Positions 18,558-26,247 of a DNA stretch of 64,000 bases are shown here, one piece after another (the first letter of the stretch is position 1; every line of letters begins with the position of its first letter). The notes under the pieces were generated by a model. It did no database searches, was not told where the DNA came from, and saw only the letters and a list, made by a program, of their open reading frames with translations. The stretch lies in NCBI GenBank assembly GCA_002503825.1, contig DASP01000005.1, positions 124,001 to 188,000 on the forward strand. The letters run 5' to 3'. The DNA comes from Methanoregulaceae archaeon UBA467. Lineage in GTDB: Archaea; Halobacteriota; Methanomicrobia; Methanomicrobiales; Methanospirillaceae. A program made the translations under genes and the position numbers.

Positions 18558-19550
18558 TCATGGGCACGTGACCGGTTCAGATACCTTTTTTTCACGGTTC
18601 TGCAGTTCCCTGATCAGTTCATCGCCGAATTGTAGTGTTCCGGCCGTCCCGCCGAGGTCCTTTGTTTTCACCCCTCTTTTCAGCACCTGCATAATTGCCG
18701 TTTCGATGCAGTCCGCGTGGTACCGGTCACCGGCGTGGGCAAGCAGCAGTGCCGCACTCCTGACGGCCGCAACAGGGTTTGCAGTATTGGTCCCTGCGAT
18801 GTCCGGGGCACTCCCGTGAACAGGTTCAAAGAGGGCATGTCTCTCCCCGATGTTTGCGCTCGGTATGAGACCGAGACCGCCGACAAGATACGCCGAAACG
18901 TCTGAAAGGATATCCCCGAATACATTGGTGGTGACGATGACATCGTACCGTTGCGGACGGAGAAGGACATCCAGACAGAGTGCATCGATATAGCATTCCT
19001 TCCACGCGACCCCTGCACGTTCTGCCTGTTCTATACAGATATCCCTGAAAAAAATATCGGATTTAAGGATATTTGCCTTGTGGCCGATGGTCAGCTCCTT
19101 CCTGGATTTTGCAAGTGACGATGCAAATGAGGCGATACGTTCGCACCCTTTCCGGGTAAGACAACGCATGGTGCATGCGCTGTCCGCCGTAATCGTTTCC
19201 ACGCCCGAATAGAGCCCCTCAGTGTTTTCCCTGACAACAACGATATCGAATCCTTCACCATTCACGGGCCTGACATTGGCAAAGAGGTCAAGTTCTTTCC
19301 GGATCCGCACTATCACGCTCTTGTAGTCGGGCGAGGGCGGGGTCGTCACGGCTCCGAACAATACCGCGTCTGCTGATTTAAGGGCGTCAATATCATCGAA
19401 GGTTATTGCCTCCCCGGTCCTTTTCCATTTGCCGTACCCGATCTCAACCGGAAAAAAGTCGAAGTCAGGCCTCAGTTCAGCAAGTACGCGCTTTGCCACG
19501 GGTATGACTTCACGGCCAATCCCGTCACCTTCAGCTACGGCTATTAACAT
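18558..19550 (-). CDS. aksF: isohomocitrate/isopropylmalate-type dehydrogenase (AksF)
   Basis: NAD-dependent beta-hydroxyacid oxidative decarboxylase of the IPMDH/ICDH family, 330 residues. Family marks are AEGDGIGREV, RENTEGLYSG, the metal-site VTTNVFGDILSD, and PVHGSAPDIAG. The clustering with homocitrate synthase and a homoaconitase-type small subunit favours the 2-oxoacid elongation route to 2-oxosuberate (coenzyme B) over leucine synthesis, though sequence alone does not exclude dual use. The ATG at 19550 has gagggg just upstream and overlaps the preceding gene by 7 bp. Last gene of the nine-gene operon. Confidence 0.82.
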   Translation of the reverse strand: MLIAVAEGDGIGREVIPVAKRVLAELRPDFDFFPVEIGYGKWKRTGEAITFDDIDALKSADAVLFGAVTTPPSPDYKSVIVRIRKELDLFANVRPVNGEGFDIVVVRENTEGLYSGVETITADSACTMRCLTRKGCERIASFASSLAKSRKELTIGHKANILKSDIFFRDICIEQAERAGVAWKECYIDALCLDVLLRPQRYDVIVTTNVFGDILSDVSAYLVGGLGLIPSANIGERHALFEPVHGSAPDIAGTNTANPVAAVRSAALLLAHAGDRYHADCIETAIMQVLKRGVKTKDLGGTAGTLQFGDELIRELQNREKKVSEPVTCP

Positions 19551-20347
19551 GTTCCCCTCCACTCTGCGACAAGGTCGCGGACAGCCTGATAGATCCTGCA
19601 GGGTTCTGCTCCCCAGTGTACCACCGCCCCATGTTTTTCATTCCAGGTGCCAGTCCCTTCACGCTCTTTCCGGCAGCACCGTGCGATAAACGGCTCCTCT
19701 GCCACCATGTTAAGCGGGCAGATGTCATGAAGCGTAAAATCGTTCCCGTAACATTCACGGTAGATCTGTGACGCGGTCAGGCACCCGGCCACGGTCTCTC
19801 CTCCAAGCATGAGATCTGCATCGAGCGTGCGCGGGAACCCTGACGCCCTGCAGGGATACACATCAGCCGTGACCTGCGAAACGTCACGCAGGGTATGCTC
19901 AAAGACGATGTCGAGATCGCCGAAGAGCCCGGCCTCCTCGAGTTCACGGATACAGGCTGAAAGGGACGGGCGCGGGGGAGTGACATCGTAGACATACACC
20001 CTGAGAAACCCTGAAAGGTCCGGGTCGAGGACAAACGTCATATGCTCGTCAAGCCCGGTAAAGAGGGTGCACCGGCAGCCGGTTCCCGATGCAAGTTCCA
20101 CGAGACGGGCCCTGTTGTGGATCTGGACCCTGACCGGGTACTTGTATACCTCTTCTGCCGGGACGAGGACCCTGCACGAGGTCACGTCCCGCATCATGCC
20201 GGCAGATCCCTGATCTGTCTCCACTTCAAGGATCTCGGGGCCTGCAGCAGTATCGTGGATAAGGTACCGGGAGAGGAAATAGACCCTGTCCCCGCAGGGG
20301 CGTGTCGATGCGTGTCCTACCACCTTACATTCCTTCGGAAAGATCAT
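19544..20347 (-). CDS. unknown protein in the coenzyme B operon
   Basis: A 267-residue soluble protein that I do not recognise with certainty. It has no signal peptide or membrane segment. Notable features are scattered cysteines (Cys8, then SCRVLVP, GCRCTLF, YPCRASG, CCRKERE), a central DPDLSGFLRVYVYDV and a C-terminal VHWGAEPCRIYQAVRDLVAEW. It overlaps aksE by 4 bp (ATGA) and aksF by 7 bp, so it is translated together with the 2-oxoacid elongation enzymes. A role in coenzyme B synthesis is inferred only from position. Confidence 0.7.
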   Translation of the reverse strand: MIFPKECKVVGHASTRPCGDRVYFLSRYLIHDTAAGPEILEVETDQGSAGMMRDVTSCRVLVPAEEVYKYPVRVQIHNRARLVELASGTGCRCTLFTGLDEHMTFVLDPDLSGFLRVYVYDVTPPRPSLSACIRELEEAGLFGDLDIVFEHTLRDVSQVTADVYPCRASGFPRTLDADLMLGGETVAGCLTASQIYRECYGNDFTLHDICPLNMVAEEPFIARCCRKEREGTGTWNEKHGAVVHWGAEPCRIYQAVRDLVAEWRGTC

Positions 20348-20814
20348 CCCTTCACCTTCCAGAGGCCGACAAGCCCGCCTGCATTGAGTATTTCAAGCAT
20401 CCGTGGCGAGAGAGGGCGTGTCCGGTACTGTTTTCCCGACACTTCAACGATCCCTGCTTCAAGGTCCGCCGATACAAGGTCTCCGTCATGGCAGCTCACT
20501 TCGCATTCCGCGAGGGGCAGCCCGATATTTATCGCATTTCTGTAAAATATCCTGGCAAACGATGGTGCAACGATGCACCGGACGCCGGCTTCCTTCAGTG
20601 CGACAGGGGCCTGCTCCCTTGACGACCCGCAGCCGAAATTACTGCCGGCAACGATGACTGCTCCCTCCAGTCGCGGTGCGAGGGTGGGGTCGAGGTCTTC
20701 AAGGACGTGTTCTGACCAGATCCGCCTGTCCTTTGTCCTGAGGTACCTGCCTGCGATGATGATATCGGTATCAATATCGGGTCCGATGCAGACGGCCTTC
20801 CCTTCGATTTTCAT
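20344..20814 (-). CDS. aksE: homoaconitase small subunit (AksE/HacB)
   Basis: Small (swivel-domain) subunit, 156 residues, of the aconitase-family hydro-lyase that isomerises homocitrate and longer homologues. The key specificity loop reads YLRT at residues 24-27. In the characterised methanogen enzymes the YLRT loop (Arg26, Thr27) marks homoaconitase, while isopropylmalate isomerase has YLVY. The rest is typical: GSNFGCGSSREQAP and APSFARIFYRNAINIG. The start at 20814 overlaps the aksD stop by 4 bp; longer in-frame extensions lie inside aksD. Confidence 0.9.
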   Translation of the reverse strand: MKIEGKAVCIGPDIDTDIIIAGRYLRTKDRRIWSEHVLEDLDPTLAPRLEGAVIVAGSNFGCGSSREQAPVALKEAGVRCIVAPSFARIFYRNAINIGLPLAECEVSCHDGDLVSADLEAGIVEVSGKQYRTRPLSPRMLEILNAGGLVGLWKVKG

Positions 20815-22022
20815 AAGGCATTCCCCGGTTCTGTAAGGACTCCCCGTAACGCACTTTCTGCTGCAGTGGCAACCGATGCGAGGTATATCTGTCCGCCTAC
20901 ACCCATCCGGTTCCTGAAGTTCCTGTTCGCGGTGGAGAGGCAGATCTCCCCTTCGCCGATGACCCCCATGTGCATTCCGATACACGGGCCGCACCCCGGT
21001 GGCAGCAGGGTACACCCCGCCTCAAGGAGATCTGCAGCAACCCCGGAATTTACCGCGGATTTCAGGACTTCCCGGGAGGCGGGGGCGATTATAGTCCGCA
21101 CCGATACCTTCCTTCCCTTTACGATTGCAGCAAACCGTGCAAGGTCCTCGTATCTCCCGTTTGTGCATGTTCCGACAAATACCTGATCGAGAGGCAGGCC
21201 TTCAAGGTCTGCCACCGGCCTGACACTGTCTACCCGCGGCGGTTCGGCTACGACCGGGACAATATCCCCGAGATCGATCCCGATTGTACGCTCATACCTG
21301 CAGTCCTGCTGCTCCTGTACTGTTCCGGTCCTGCCATTGGCGGCGAGGTATGCACAGGTGACCTGATCGGCATAAAATAAGCCGGTTTTCGCCCCTGTTT
21401 CCACGGCAAGGTTGCAGAACGTCATACGTTCATCCATGGAGAGGCGCCCTGCACCAGCACCTGTAAACTCCAGGGCACGGTAGGTGGCACCGTCCATACC
21501 GAGCCGCCCGACATAGGTGAGCGCCGCGTCCTTGGCTTCCGCAGGGCCACGGAGACGCCCGCTTAAGTTCACTTCAATCGTTTCCGGAACACGAAACCAG
21601 GTCTCTCCCGATGCCCAGACTGCTGCCATGTCGGTTGCACCGACCCCGGTGGCAAAAGCCCCGAATGCCCCGAGCGTGCAGGTGTGCGAGTCTGCACCGA
21701 CTACTACCTCACCGGGAAGAACCACGTCCTCGCCCATCACCTGGTGGCATATTCCCCCGCCGATATCGGAGAAGAAGAGACCCCGGTCAAGGGCAAATTC
21801 CCGTAGTTCCGCCTGCAGCGTCGCCGTCGTCGAGTTGTTTGACGGAGTGATGTGGTCAAAAATGACATATGTCTGACCAGGATTCTCGATATGATCTGAT
21901 ATCTTTTCAAATGCCTCCAGGGTCAGGACGCCAGTCCCGTCATGCACGTATGCCCGGTCCACCTTCCGGTCAACAAATTCCCCTTCACATGCACGTAGTA
22001 TCTGCTCTGAAAGAGTGCTCAT
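20811..22022 (-). CDS. aksD: homoaconitase large subunit (AksD/HacA)
   Basis: Large [4Fe-4S] subunit of the aconitase family, 403 residues. Cluster-binding cysteines are in VGTCTNGRYED and GCGPCIGMHMG; other family segments are VVGADSHTCTLGAFGAFATGVGATDMA and STANRNFRNRMG. Its small subunit is encoded next door with the homoaconitase-type loop, so the pair is assigned to 2-oxoacid chain elongation. It overlaps aksA by 4 bp. Confidence 0.9.
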   Translation of the reverse strand: MSTLSEQILRACEGEFVDRKVDRAYVHDGTGVLTLEAFEKISDHIENPGQTYVIFDHITPSNNSTTATLQAELREFALDRGLFFSDIGGGICHQVMGEDVVLPGEVVVGADSHTCTLGAFGAFATGVGATDMAAVWASGETWFRVPETIEVNLSGRLRGPAEAKDAALTYVGRLGMDGATYRALEFTGAGAGRLSMDERMTFCNLAVETGAKTGLFYADQVTCAYLAANGRTGTVQEQQDCRYERTIGIDLGDIVPVVAEPPRVDSVRPVADLEGLPLDQVFVGTCTNGRYEDLARFAAIVKGRKVSVRTIIAPASREVLKSAVNSGVAADLLEAGCTLLPPGCGPCIGMHMGVIGEGEICLSTANRNFRNRMGVGGQIYLASVATAAESALRGVLTEPGNAL

Positions 22023-23149
22023 GGCCGCTTCTCCTTCTGCGCATGGCGGATCAGGGCAGTGAGAGTTTCAGGGGTGATCCCGCACTTGCTCTCGCCAAGC
22101 TCCTTGACCTCGTCGAGCACCTGGCATATCTGCTGCTCATCGAGTGAATACCCGAGCGTGGCGACCACGTGCTCGAGTGCTTTCTTTCCGGTATGCTTCC
22201 CGAGGATGAACTTTCTCTCACTTCCGACCATTTCGGGCAGGAAATACTCGTACGTGGTGGGGTCTTCGAGTATGGCTGCAATATGGATGCCGCTCTCGTG
22301 GGAGAATGCATGTTCACCGACCACCGGTTTTGTTTTTTCCATAACGATGCCTGAATAGTCCTCAACCATTCGCGAGAGGGCCTGGAGGTGGGTGAGGTCG
22401 TACCTGTCGATGCCGGCCTTCATCCGGAGCGCCACAAGCACCTCTTCCAGTGCAGCATTCCCTGCCCGTTCGCCGATACCGTTCACCGTCGTATGCAGCT
22501 GGAAGGCCCCTGCTTCTGCCGCCGTGATAGTGTTTGCCGATGCAAAGCCCATGTCGTTGTGGCAGTGGGCACAGAGTGGTATCGATACGGTCTCCACAAG
22601 TCCGGTCATGATACGGTACATTTCCATCGGGACGAGTGCCCCGACAGTATCTGCAAAACTTACGAGATCCGCGCCATGCTCCTCGCCACGGGTGTATACC
22701 TCCTTTAAAAATGTTATTTCAGTGCGGGATGCGTCCTCTGCAGCAAACCTCACCTCGAGCCCGTGGTCTTTCGCATAGTCGACCATCAGAAGTGCATCGG
22801 AAAGGACCTCTTCACGGGGTTTTTTATACTTATGCCTGATATGCAGGTCGGACGTTGCAATAAAGATACTTACCATGTCCACCCCGCAGCTGATCGCCGC
22901 CTCGACATCTGCTTTCCTTGCCCGGGCAAGGCAGCAGATCCGTGCATCAAGACCCATTGCCGCAATTGCTGAAACACAGCCTTTTTCGTATGGCGAGACC
23001 ACGGGAAAGCCTGCTTCGATTACATCGATTCCGATCCGGTCAAGCATCGAGGCAATGTTCTGCTTCTCATCACAGGTGAACGATACACCGGGTGTCTGTT
23101 CACCGTCCCGTAATGTAACATCACAGATCTCAATATTCCACGGTTTCAT
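22019..23149 (-). CDS. aksA: homocitrate synthase-family enzyme (AksA)
   Basis: Condenses acetyl-CoA with 2-oxoglutarate and longer 2-oxoacids, the first step of 2-oxosuberate formation. The 376-residue protein has the family start ICDVTLRDGEQTPGVSF, the metal ligands HCHNDMG, and NGIGERAGNAALEEV. It lacks the C-terminal leucine-feedback domain of LeuA (about 500 aa), consistent with homocitrate synthase. A citramalate synthase role is less likely given the neighbours. It overlaps the TPP enzyme gene upstream by 20 bp. Confidence 0.88.
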   Translation of the reverse strand: MKPWNIEICDVTLRDGEQTPGVSFTCDEKQNIASMLDRIGIDVIEAGFPVVSPYEKGCVSAIAAMGLDARICCLARARKADVEAAISCGVDMVSIFIATSDLHIRHKYKKPREEVLSDALLMVDYAKDHGLEVRFAAEDASRTEITFLKEVYTRGEEHGADLVSFADTVGALVPMEMYRIMTGLVETVSIPLCAHCHNDMGFASANTITAAEAGAFQLHTTVNGIGERAGNAALEEVLVALRMKAGIDRYDLTHLQALSRMVEDYSGIVMEKTKPVVGEHAFSHESGIHIAAILEDPTTYEYFLPEMVGSERKFILGKHTGKKALEHVVATLGYSLDEQQICQVLDEVKELGESKCGITPETLTALIRHAQKEKRP

Positions 23150-24401
23150 GATATCTCTCCTCCGGGCATCGTCCGGTAATGACTAGTGTGAGCGGAGTCG
23201 TCTGGGAACCGAGAAGTCCCCTGATCTTTTCTGTTTCATCTGCACGGCAGACGACAGGCGAGGCGAAGGACAGGTAGGGGTCTATATCATAGGCTGCCTG
23301 TCCGCCGGTCATCCCCATGCATTCGTTCTTCAATACGATACAGAGCAGCGGAATTTTCTTATGATACACTTCAATAAGCGCAGGGAGGGCACTATGGAGC
23401 AGTGCGTAGTCGCCGGTGACGGCGATGCCGGTGCTTCGTGCGGCAACACCTATGGCCGACCCGAGACCATAGCTCGCGATGCCGGTCTGAAAGGGCGGGT
23501 TTATGCTCAGGAGCGAACACCCGGCATCTGCAATGACCTCCATTCCGAGCTCCTTCATCATGCGGAACAGCGGAAGGAACGGGCATCCTTTGCAGAACGT
23601 CCGGTAATACCCTCTCCTTTCCATTGTTTCCGGGACTGCCGTCCCTTTCGGCGGCCCGGAGCAGCGGTGCCCGGCAAGAAAAGGACGGCCCTCCTCGAAG
23701 GTAAGGGAAAGGTCAGCACTTCGTGCAGGTGGCGGATAGACCGTGACGACGTGTGAATCGCCCGGGCACGCCCCGGTGCCGACCATCCCCCCGCTGAGGG
23801 TATTCAGATGAGATGCGTCAGACCAGTCAAACATTCCGGCAAAGAGCTGCTCTGCCCGTTCACCCCTTCCCCGCATGGTAAGGGCCCTGTCGGCCAGCTG
23901 GCCGTACGTGTTTTTCCGTTCCGGCATTGTATGACCGCTTGGAGCGTCCAGCAGGGCGGGTGTGACCCTGACAATGGCTATCCGGGAGAACTGTTCCGAG
24001 GCCTCGAATGCATATTCAATCGAGGCGATGCAGTGCTCCGGGTCCGGCTCAAGGACCGGGACCATCGCAAGTTCACCATAATACCGGGAGTCCTGTGAAT
24101 TCTGTGATCCTGCAGCAGCCGGGTCGTCGCCTGCTATAATGACAACCCCGGCACGGAGCCCCTGCGTCGTGGCCTGTACGAGCGGGTCGGCACAGGCGTT
24201 CAACCCGACGTTCTTCATAAGAACTGCTGCTCTCCGGCCTGAGAGCGAGTCCCCGAGTGCGAACTCGAGCGAGACCTTCTCGTTGATAACCGTCCCGGCA
24301 CCGAGTTTTTCTGCCATGCCGGTCAGCGGATATCCCGGGACGGCATACCAGCAGTCTGCATATGCCCGCAGTGCACCGACAATTGCATCTTCACAGTTCA
24401 T
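23130..24401 (-). CDS. TPP-dependent IorA-like enzyme lacking the ferredoxin domain
   Basis: A 423-residue thiamine-diphosphate enzyme closely resembling the first two domains of indolepyruvate:ferredoxin oxidoreductase alpha. The N-terminal segments PGYPLTGMAEKL and NEKVSLEFALGDSLSG, with LMKNVGLNACADPL, match the IorA pyrimidine-binding domain. The C-terminal GDYALLHSALPALIEVYHKK followed by a conserved Asn (LKNECMGMTGGQ) is the TPP/metal-binding domain. IorA normally continues for about 150-200 residues with a domain carrying [4Fe-4S] clusters; that is absent, and no iorB is adjacent. This suggests non-oxidative decarboxylation of a 2-oxoacid. Its place in the aks operon points to 2-oxosuberate, which would give 7-oxoheptanoate. 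The substrate is inference. Confidence 0.82.
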   Translation of the reverse strand: MNCEDAIVGALRAYADCWYAVPGYPLTGMAEKLGAGTVINEKVSLEFALGDSLSGRRAAVLMKNVGLNACADPLVQATTQGLRAGVVIIAGDDPAAAGSQNSQDSRYYGELAMVPVLEPDPEHCIASIEYAFEASEQFSRIAIVRVTPALLDAPSGHTMPERKNTYGQLADRALTMRGRGERAEQLFAGMFDWSDASHLNTLSGGMVGTGACPGDSHVVTVYPPPARSADLSLTFEEGRPFLAGHRCSGPPKGTAVPETMERRGYYRTFCKGCPFLPLFRMMKELGMEVIADAGCSLLSINPPFQTGIASYGLGSAIGVAARSTGIAVTGDYALLHSALPALIEVYHKKIPLLCIVLKNECMGMTGGQAAYDIDPYLSFASPVVCRADETEKIRGLLGSQTTPLTLVITGRCPEERYHETVEY

Positions 24402-25372
24402 ATCGCGTCATCCCTCCCGGGAACGAGGTCACAGCCGGTGCAGGCGCTGCACATGGTCAGCGCTCCGGCCGGGTCCAGTCCCTCCTCCAGGAGCACCCGG
24501 GAATGCATCCGGAATATCCTGATGAGCCGTGATGCGGAGGGGCGCTTTCGCCCTTTCAGTTCCCCCGAGGGAGATAACGGCCGTAATACAGGGATAATCC
24601 CCTTCGATGCAAGTTCCCGGACGCAGCACTCCAGTTCTTCATCGGTCTCGCCAAGGCCTATGATGATATTGGAAAAGACTTTTCCCTTCCCGAAAAGCGC
24701 TGCCGACTGCACCAGTTCATCCATAATCAGTTCACGGTCGGTCCCGGGGCACATTACTGAAAAGATGCGGCCGGTTGCCGCTTCAAGGTTAAATTTTACT
24801 TCAGAGACTCCCAGTTCGTGCAGCCGGGCGGCCGTCCTTCCGGTGGGATAAATCGAGACCCCGACAGGAATATCGAATTTTTTTAACGCTTTTACAACAC
24901 TGATGACATACTCTTCCTCTTCCTCCGGGTCTGATAAGACACCGCTCGTGAGGGAAATGGCATTGATACAATCGATATTGTCCCTGATCATCCCCTCGAT
25001 CTCCTGGACGGTCTTCCTTTTGCCCTCGTGCAGGGGCACTTCGCAGTATTTGCAATGGTAGATGCATCCCCCGGACACCGTGATGTATGCCTGGCCAGGA
25101 CAGTGGAGCGGGGCCGGTTCGAGCTTTCCCGGGAGGGTTATCCCGTCAGTGGACAATACGGCAACCCCGGAACCTTTATGCTCGATTGTCACCGGGGCAG
25201 ACTCGTCCACCGTCAGCCTGACCCGCCTGCCACCTGTTGAAAAAAAGACCGATCCCGGACCCCCTGCGCCGGGCCCGGCTGTCGAACGGGACAGGATGCC
25301 GGTGACCGGTTCCCCGGTGAGCCGTGCGTTCCCGGCTGACAGGAGCAGTGCCTTTATTTCTGCCCATTGCAC
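24398..25372 (-). CDS. radical SAM protein, BioB/LipA-like, with C-terminal CxxCxxC
   Basis: A 324-residue radical SAM enzyme. The SAM cluster motif is CIYHCKYC (Cys103, Cys107, Cys110), followed by barrel strands such as AISLTSGVLSDPEEEEEYV, VSIYPTG, KFNLEAATG and NIIIGLGETDEEL, an arrangement like biotin synthase. The C-terminus has a second cysteine set, CSACTGC (Cys308, Cys311, Cys314), and Cys91 precedes the barrel, so an auxiliary Fe-S cluster is possible. It overlaps the TPP enzyme gene by 4 bp. In this operon a sulfur-insertion role toward the thiol of coenzyme B is a reasonable hypothesis, not shown by sequence. Confidence 0.8.
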   Translation of the reverse strand: MQWAEIKALLLSAGNARLTGEPVTGILSRSTAGPGAGGPGSVFFSTGGRRVRLTVDESAPVTIEHKGSGVAVLSTDGITLPGKLEPAPLHCPGQAYITVSGGCIYHCKYCEVPLHEGKRKTVQEIEGMIRDNIDCINAISLTSGVLSDPEEEEEYVISVVKALKKFDIPVGVSIYPTGRTAARLHELGVSEVKFNLEAATGRIFSVMCPGTDRELIMDELVQSAALFGKGKVFSNIIIGLGETDEELECCVRELASKGIIPVLRPLSPSGELKGRKRPSASRLIRIFRMHSRVLLEEGLDPAGALTMCSACTGCDLVPGRDDAI

Positions 25373-26247
25373 AGCGTAAGTGCCTCCTCGTAGGAAGTAT
25401 AGAACGGGAGTGCGGCAACTGCACCGATGATCCCGCGGCCGTTCATGATAATTTCAAGATCCGGGTCGTCGATACGCCTGAGATCGTCCCGCGACACCTC
25501 TCCCCGTTTCACACGTCTTCCGAAATCAAGCAGGGATGAGGGATCAAAACCACGATAGACTGCCATTCCGGTATCATCAGAAAGAGTGTACTTTTCAAGC
25601 AGTCCTGCAAACCTGGAGACGAGTGCTGAAGGGTCAGAGCTCGCAAATTCACAGACGATGCTGACACAGTTCTTGGTCCGGTAGGGTACCGGGAAGAGCT
25701 GGACGATGGTATGGGACAGGTAGACCGAGTCGTTGTCTTCCACCGCCCGGGAGATATTATGGGCAAGCGTCCAGGTCGCCCCCTCATCAGGGGTATCGGT
25801 ATCATCGATGCCGATCAGTACCCGCTGTCGCCGGGGGAGCCAGATTGTGGACCCTGCACGTTTTCCGCCGCCTGACGGGTCGTTTTTACAGCGTGTTACG
25901 CCACCGGCAGATGACCTGCAGCCCGATGCCCCGACACCACCTCCGCCGATGCCGACGTACGATATCTCGATCTCATCTTCCGTGACAGCGGCACCGCAGA
26001 TACCTGCAGGGAACCGGGACCCTTCCAGCGCAAGATCTGTTTTCCCGGGGGTGCAGTGGTACCTCATAGTGCCTGCGACATTCCTGACCGAGGTCACCAC
26101 CGGGCTCTTCGCATAGTGGTATTTCGACCACATCGCACCCCCTGTGCAGTCAAAGAACTCGATGAGCTCGATACACTTCCCTTCACGGTCCGCAACTGCC
26201 GCTATCCGTGGATATGCTATGAGGTACGGATCAGTGATGCTCTCCAT
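25354..26247 (-). CDS. methanogenesis marker 11-type protein (TiaS-like fold)
   Basis: A protein of about 297 residues with the IGIDDTDTPDEGATW segment shared with the TiaS (tRNA-Ile2 agmatinylcytidine synthetase) N-terminal domain, followed by TKNCVSIVCEF and SDDTGMAVYRG. The N-terminal half (AYPRIAAVADREGKCIELIEFF, a Gly-rich VGIGGGGVGASG) fits my memory of methanogenesis marker protein 11. It lacks the OB-fold and zinc-ribbon regions of full TiaS, so tRNA modification is unlikely. The start at 26247 reduces the overlap with the upstream paralogue to 17 bp; the frame is open to 26301. Confidence 0.7.
   Translation of the reverse strand: MESITDPYLIAYPRIAAVADREGKCIELIEFFDCTGGAMWSKYHYAKSPVVTSVRNVAGTMRYHCTPGKTDLALEGSRFPAGICGAAVTEDEIEISYVGIGGGGVGASGCRSSAGGVTRCKNDPSGGGKRAGSTIWLPRRQRVLIGIDDTDTPDEGATWTLAHNISRAVEDNDSVYLSHTIVQLFPVPYRTKNCVSIVCEFASSDPSALVSRFAGLLEKYTLSDDTGMAVYRGFDPSSLLDFGRRVKRGEVSRDDLRRIDDPDLEIIMNGRGIIGAVAALPFYTSYEEALTLCNGQK

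Noticed and set aside
18558..23149. Assignment of the aks genes to leucine biosynthesis
   Set aside because: The small subunit has the YLRT loop of homoaconitase and AksA lacks the leucine-feedback domain; dual use is still not excluded.
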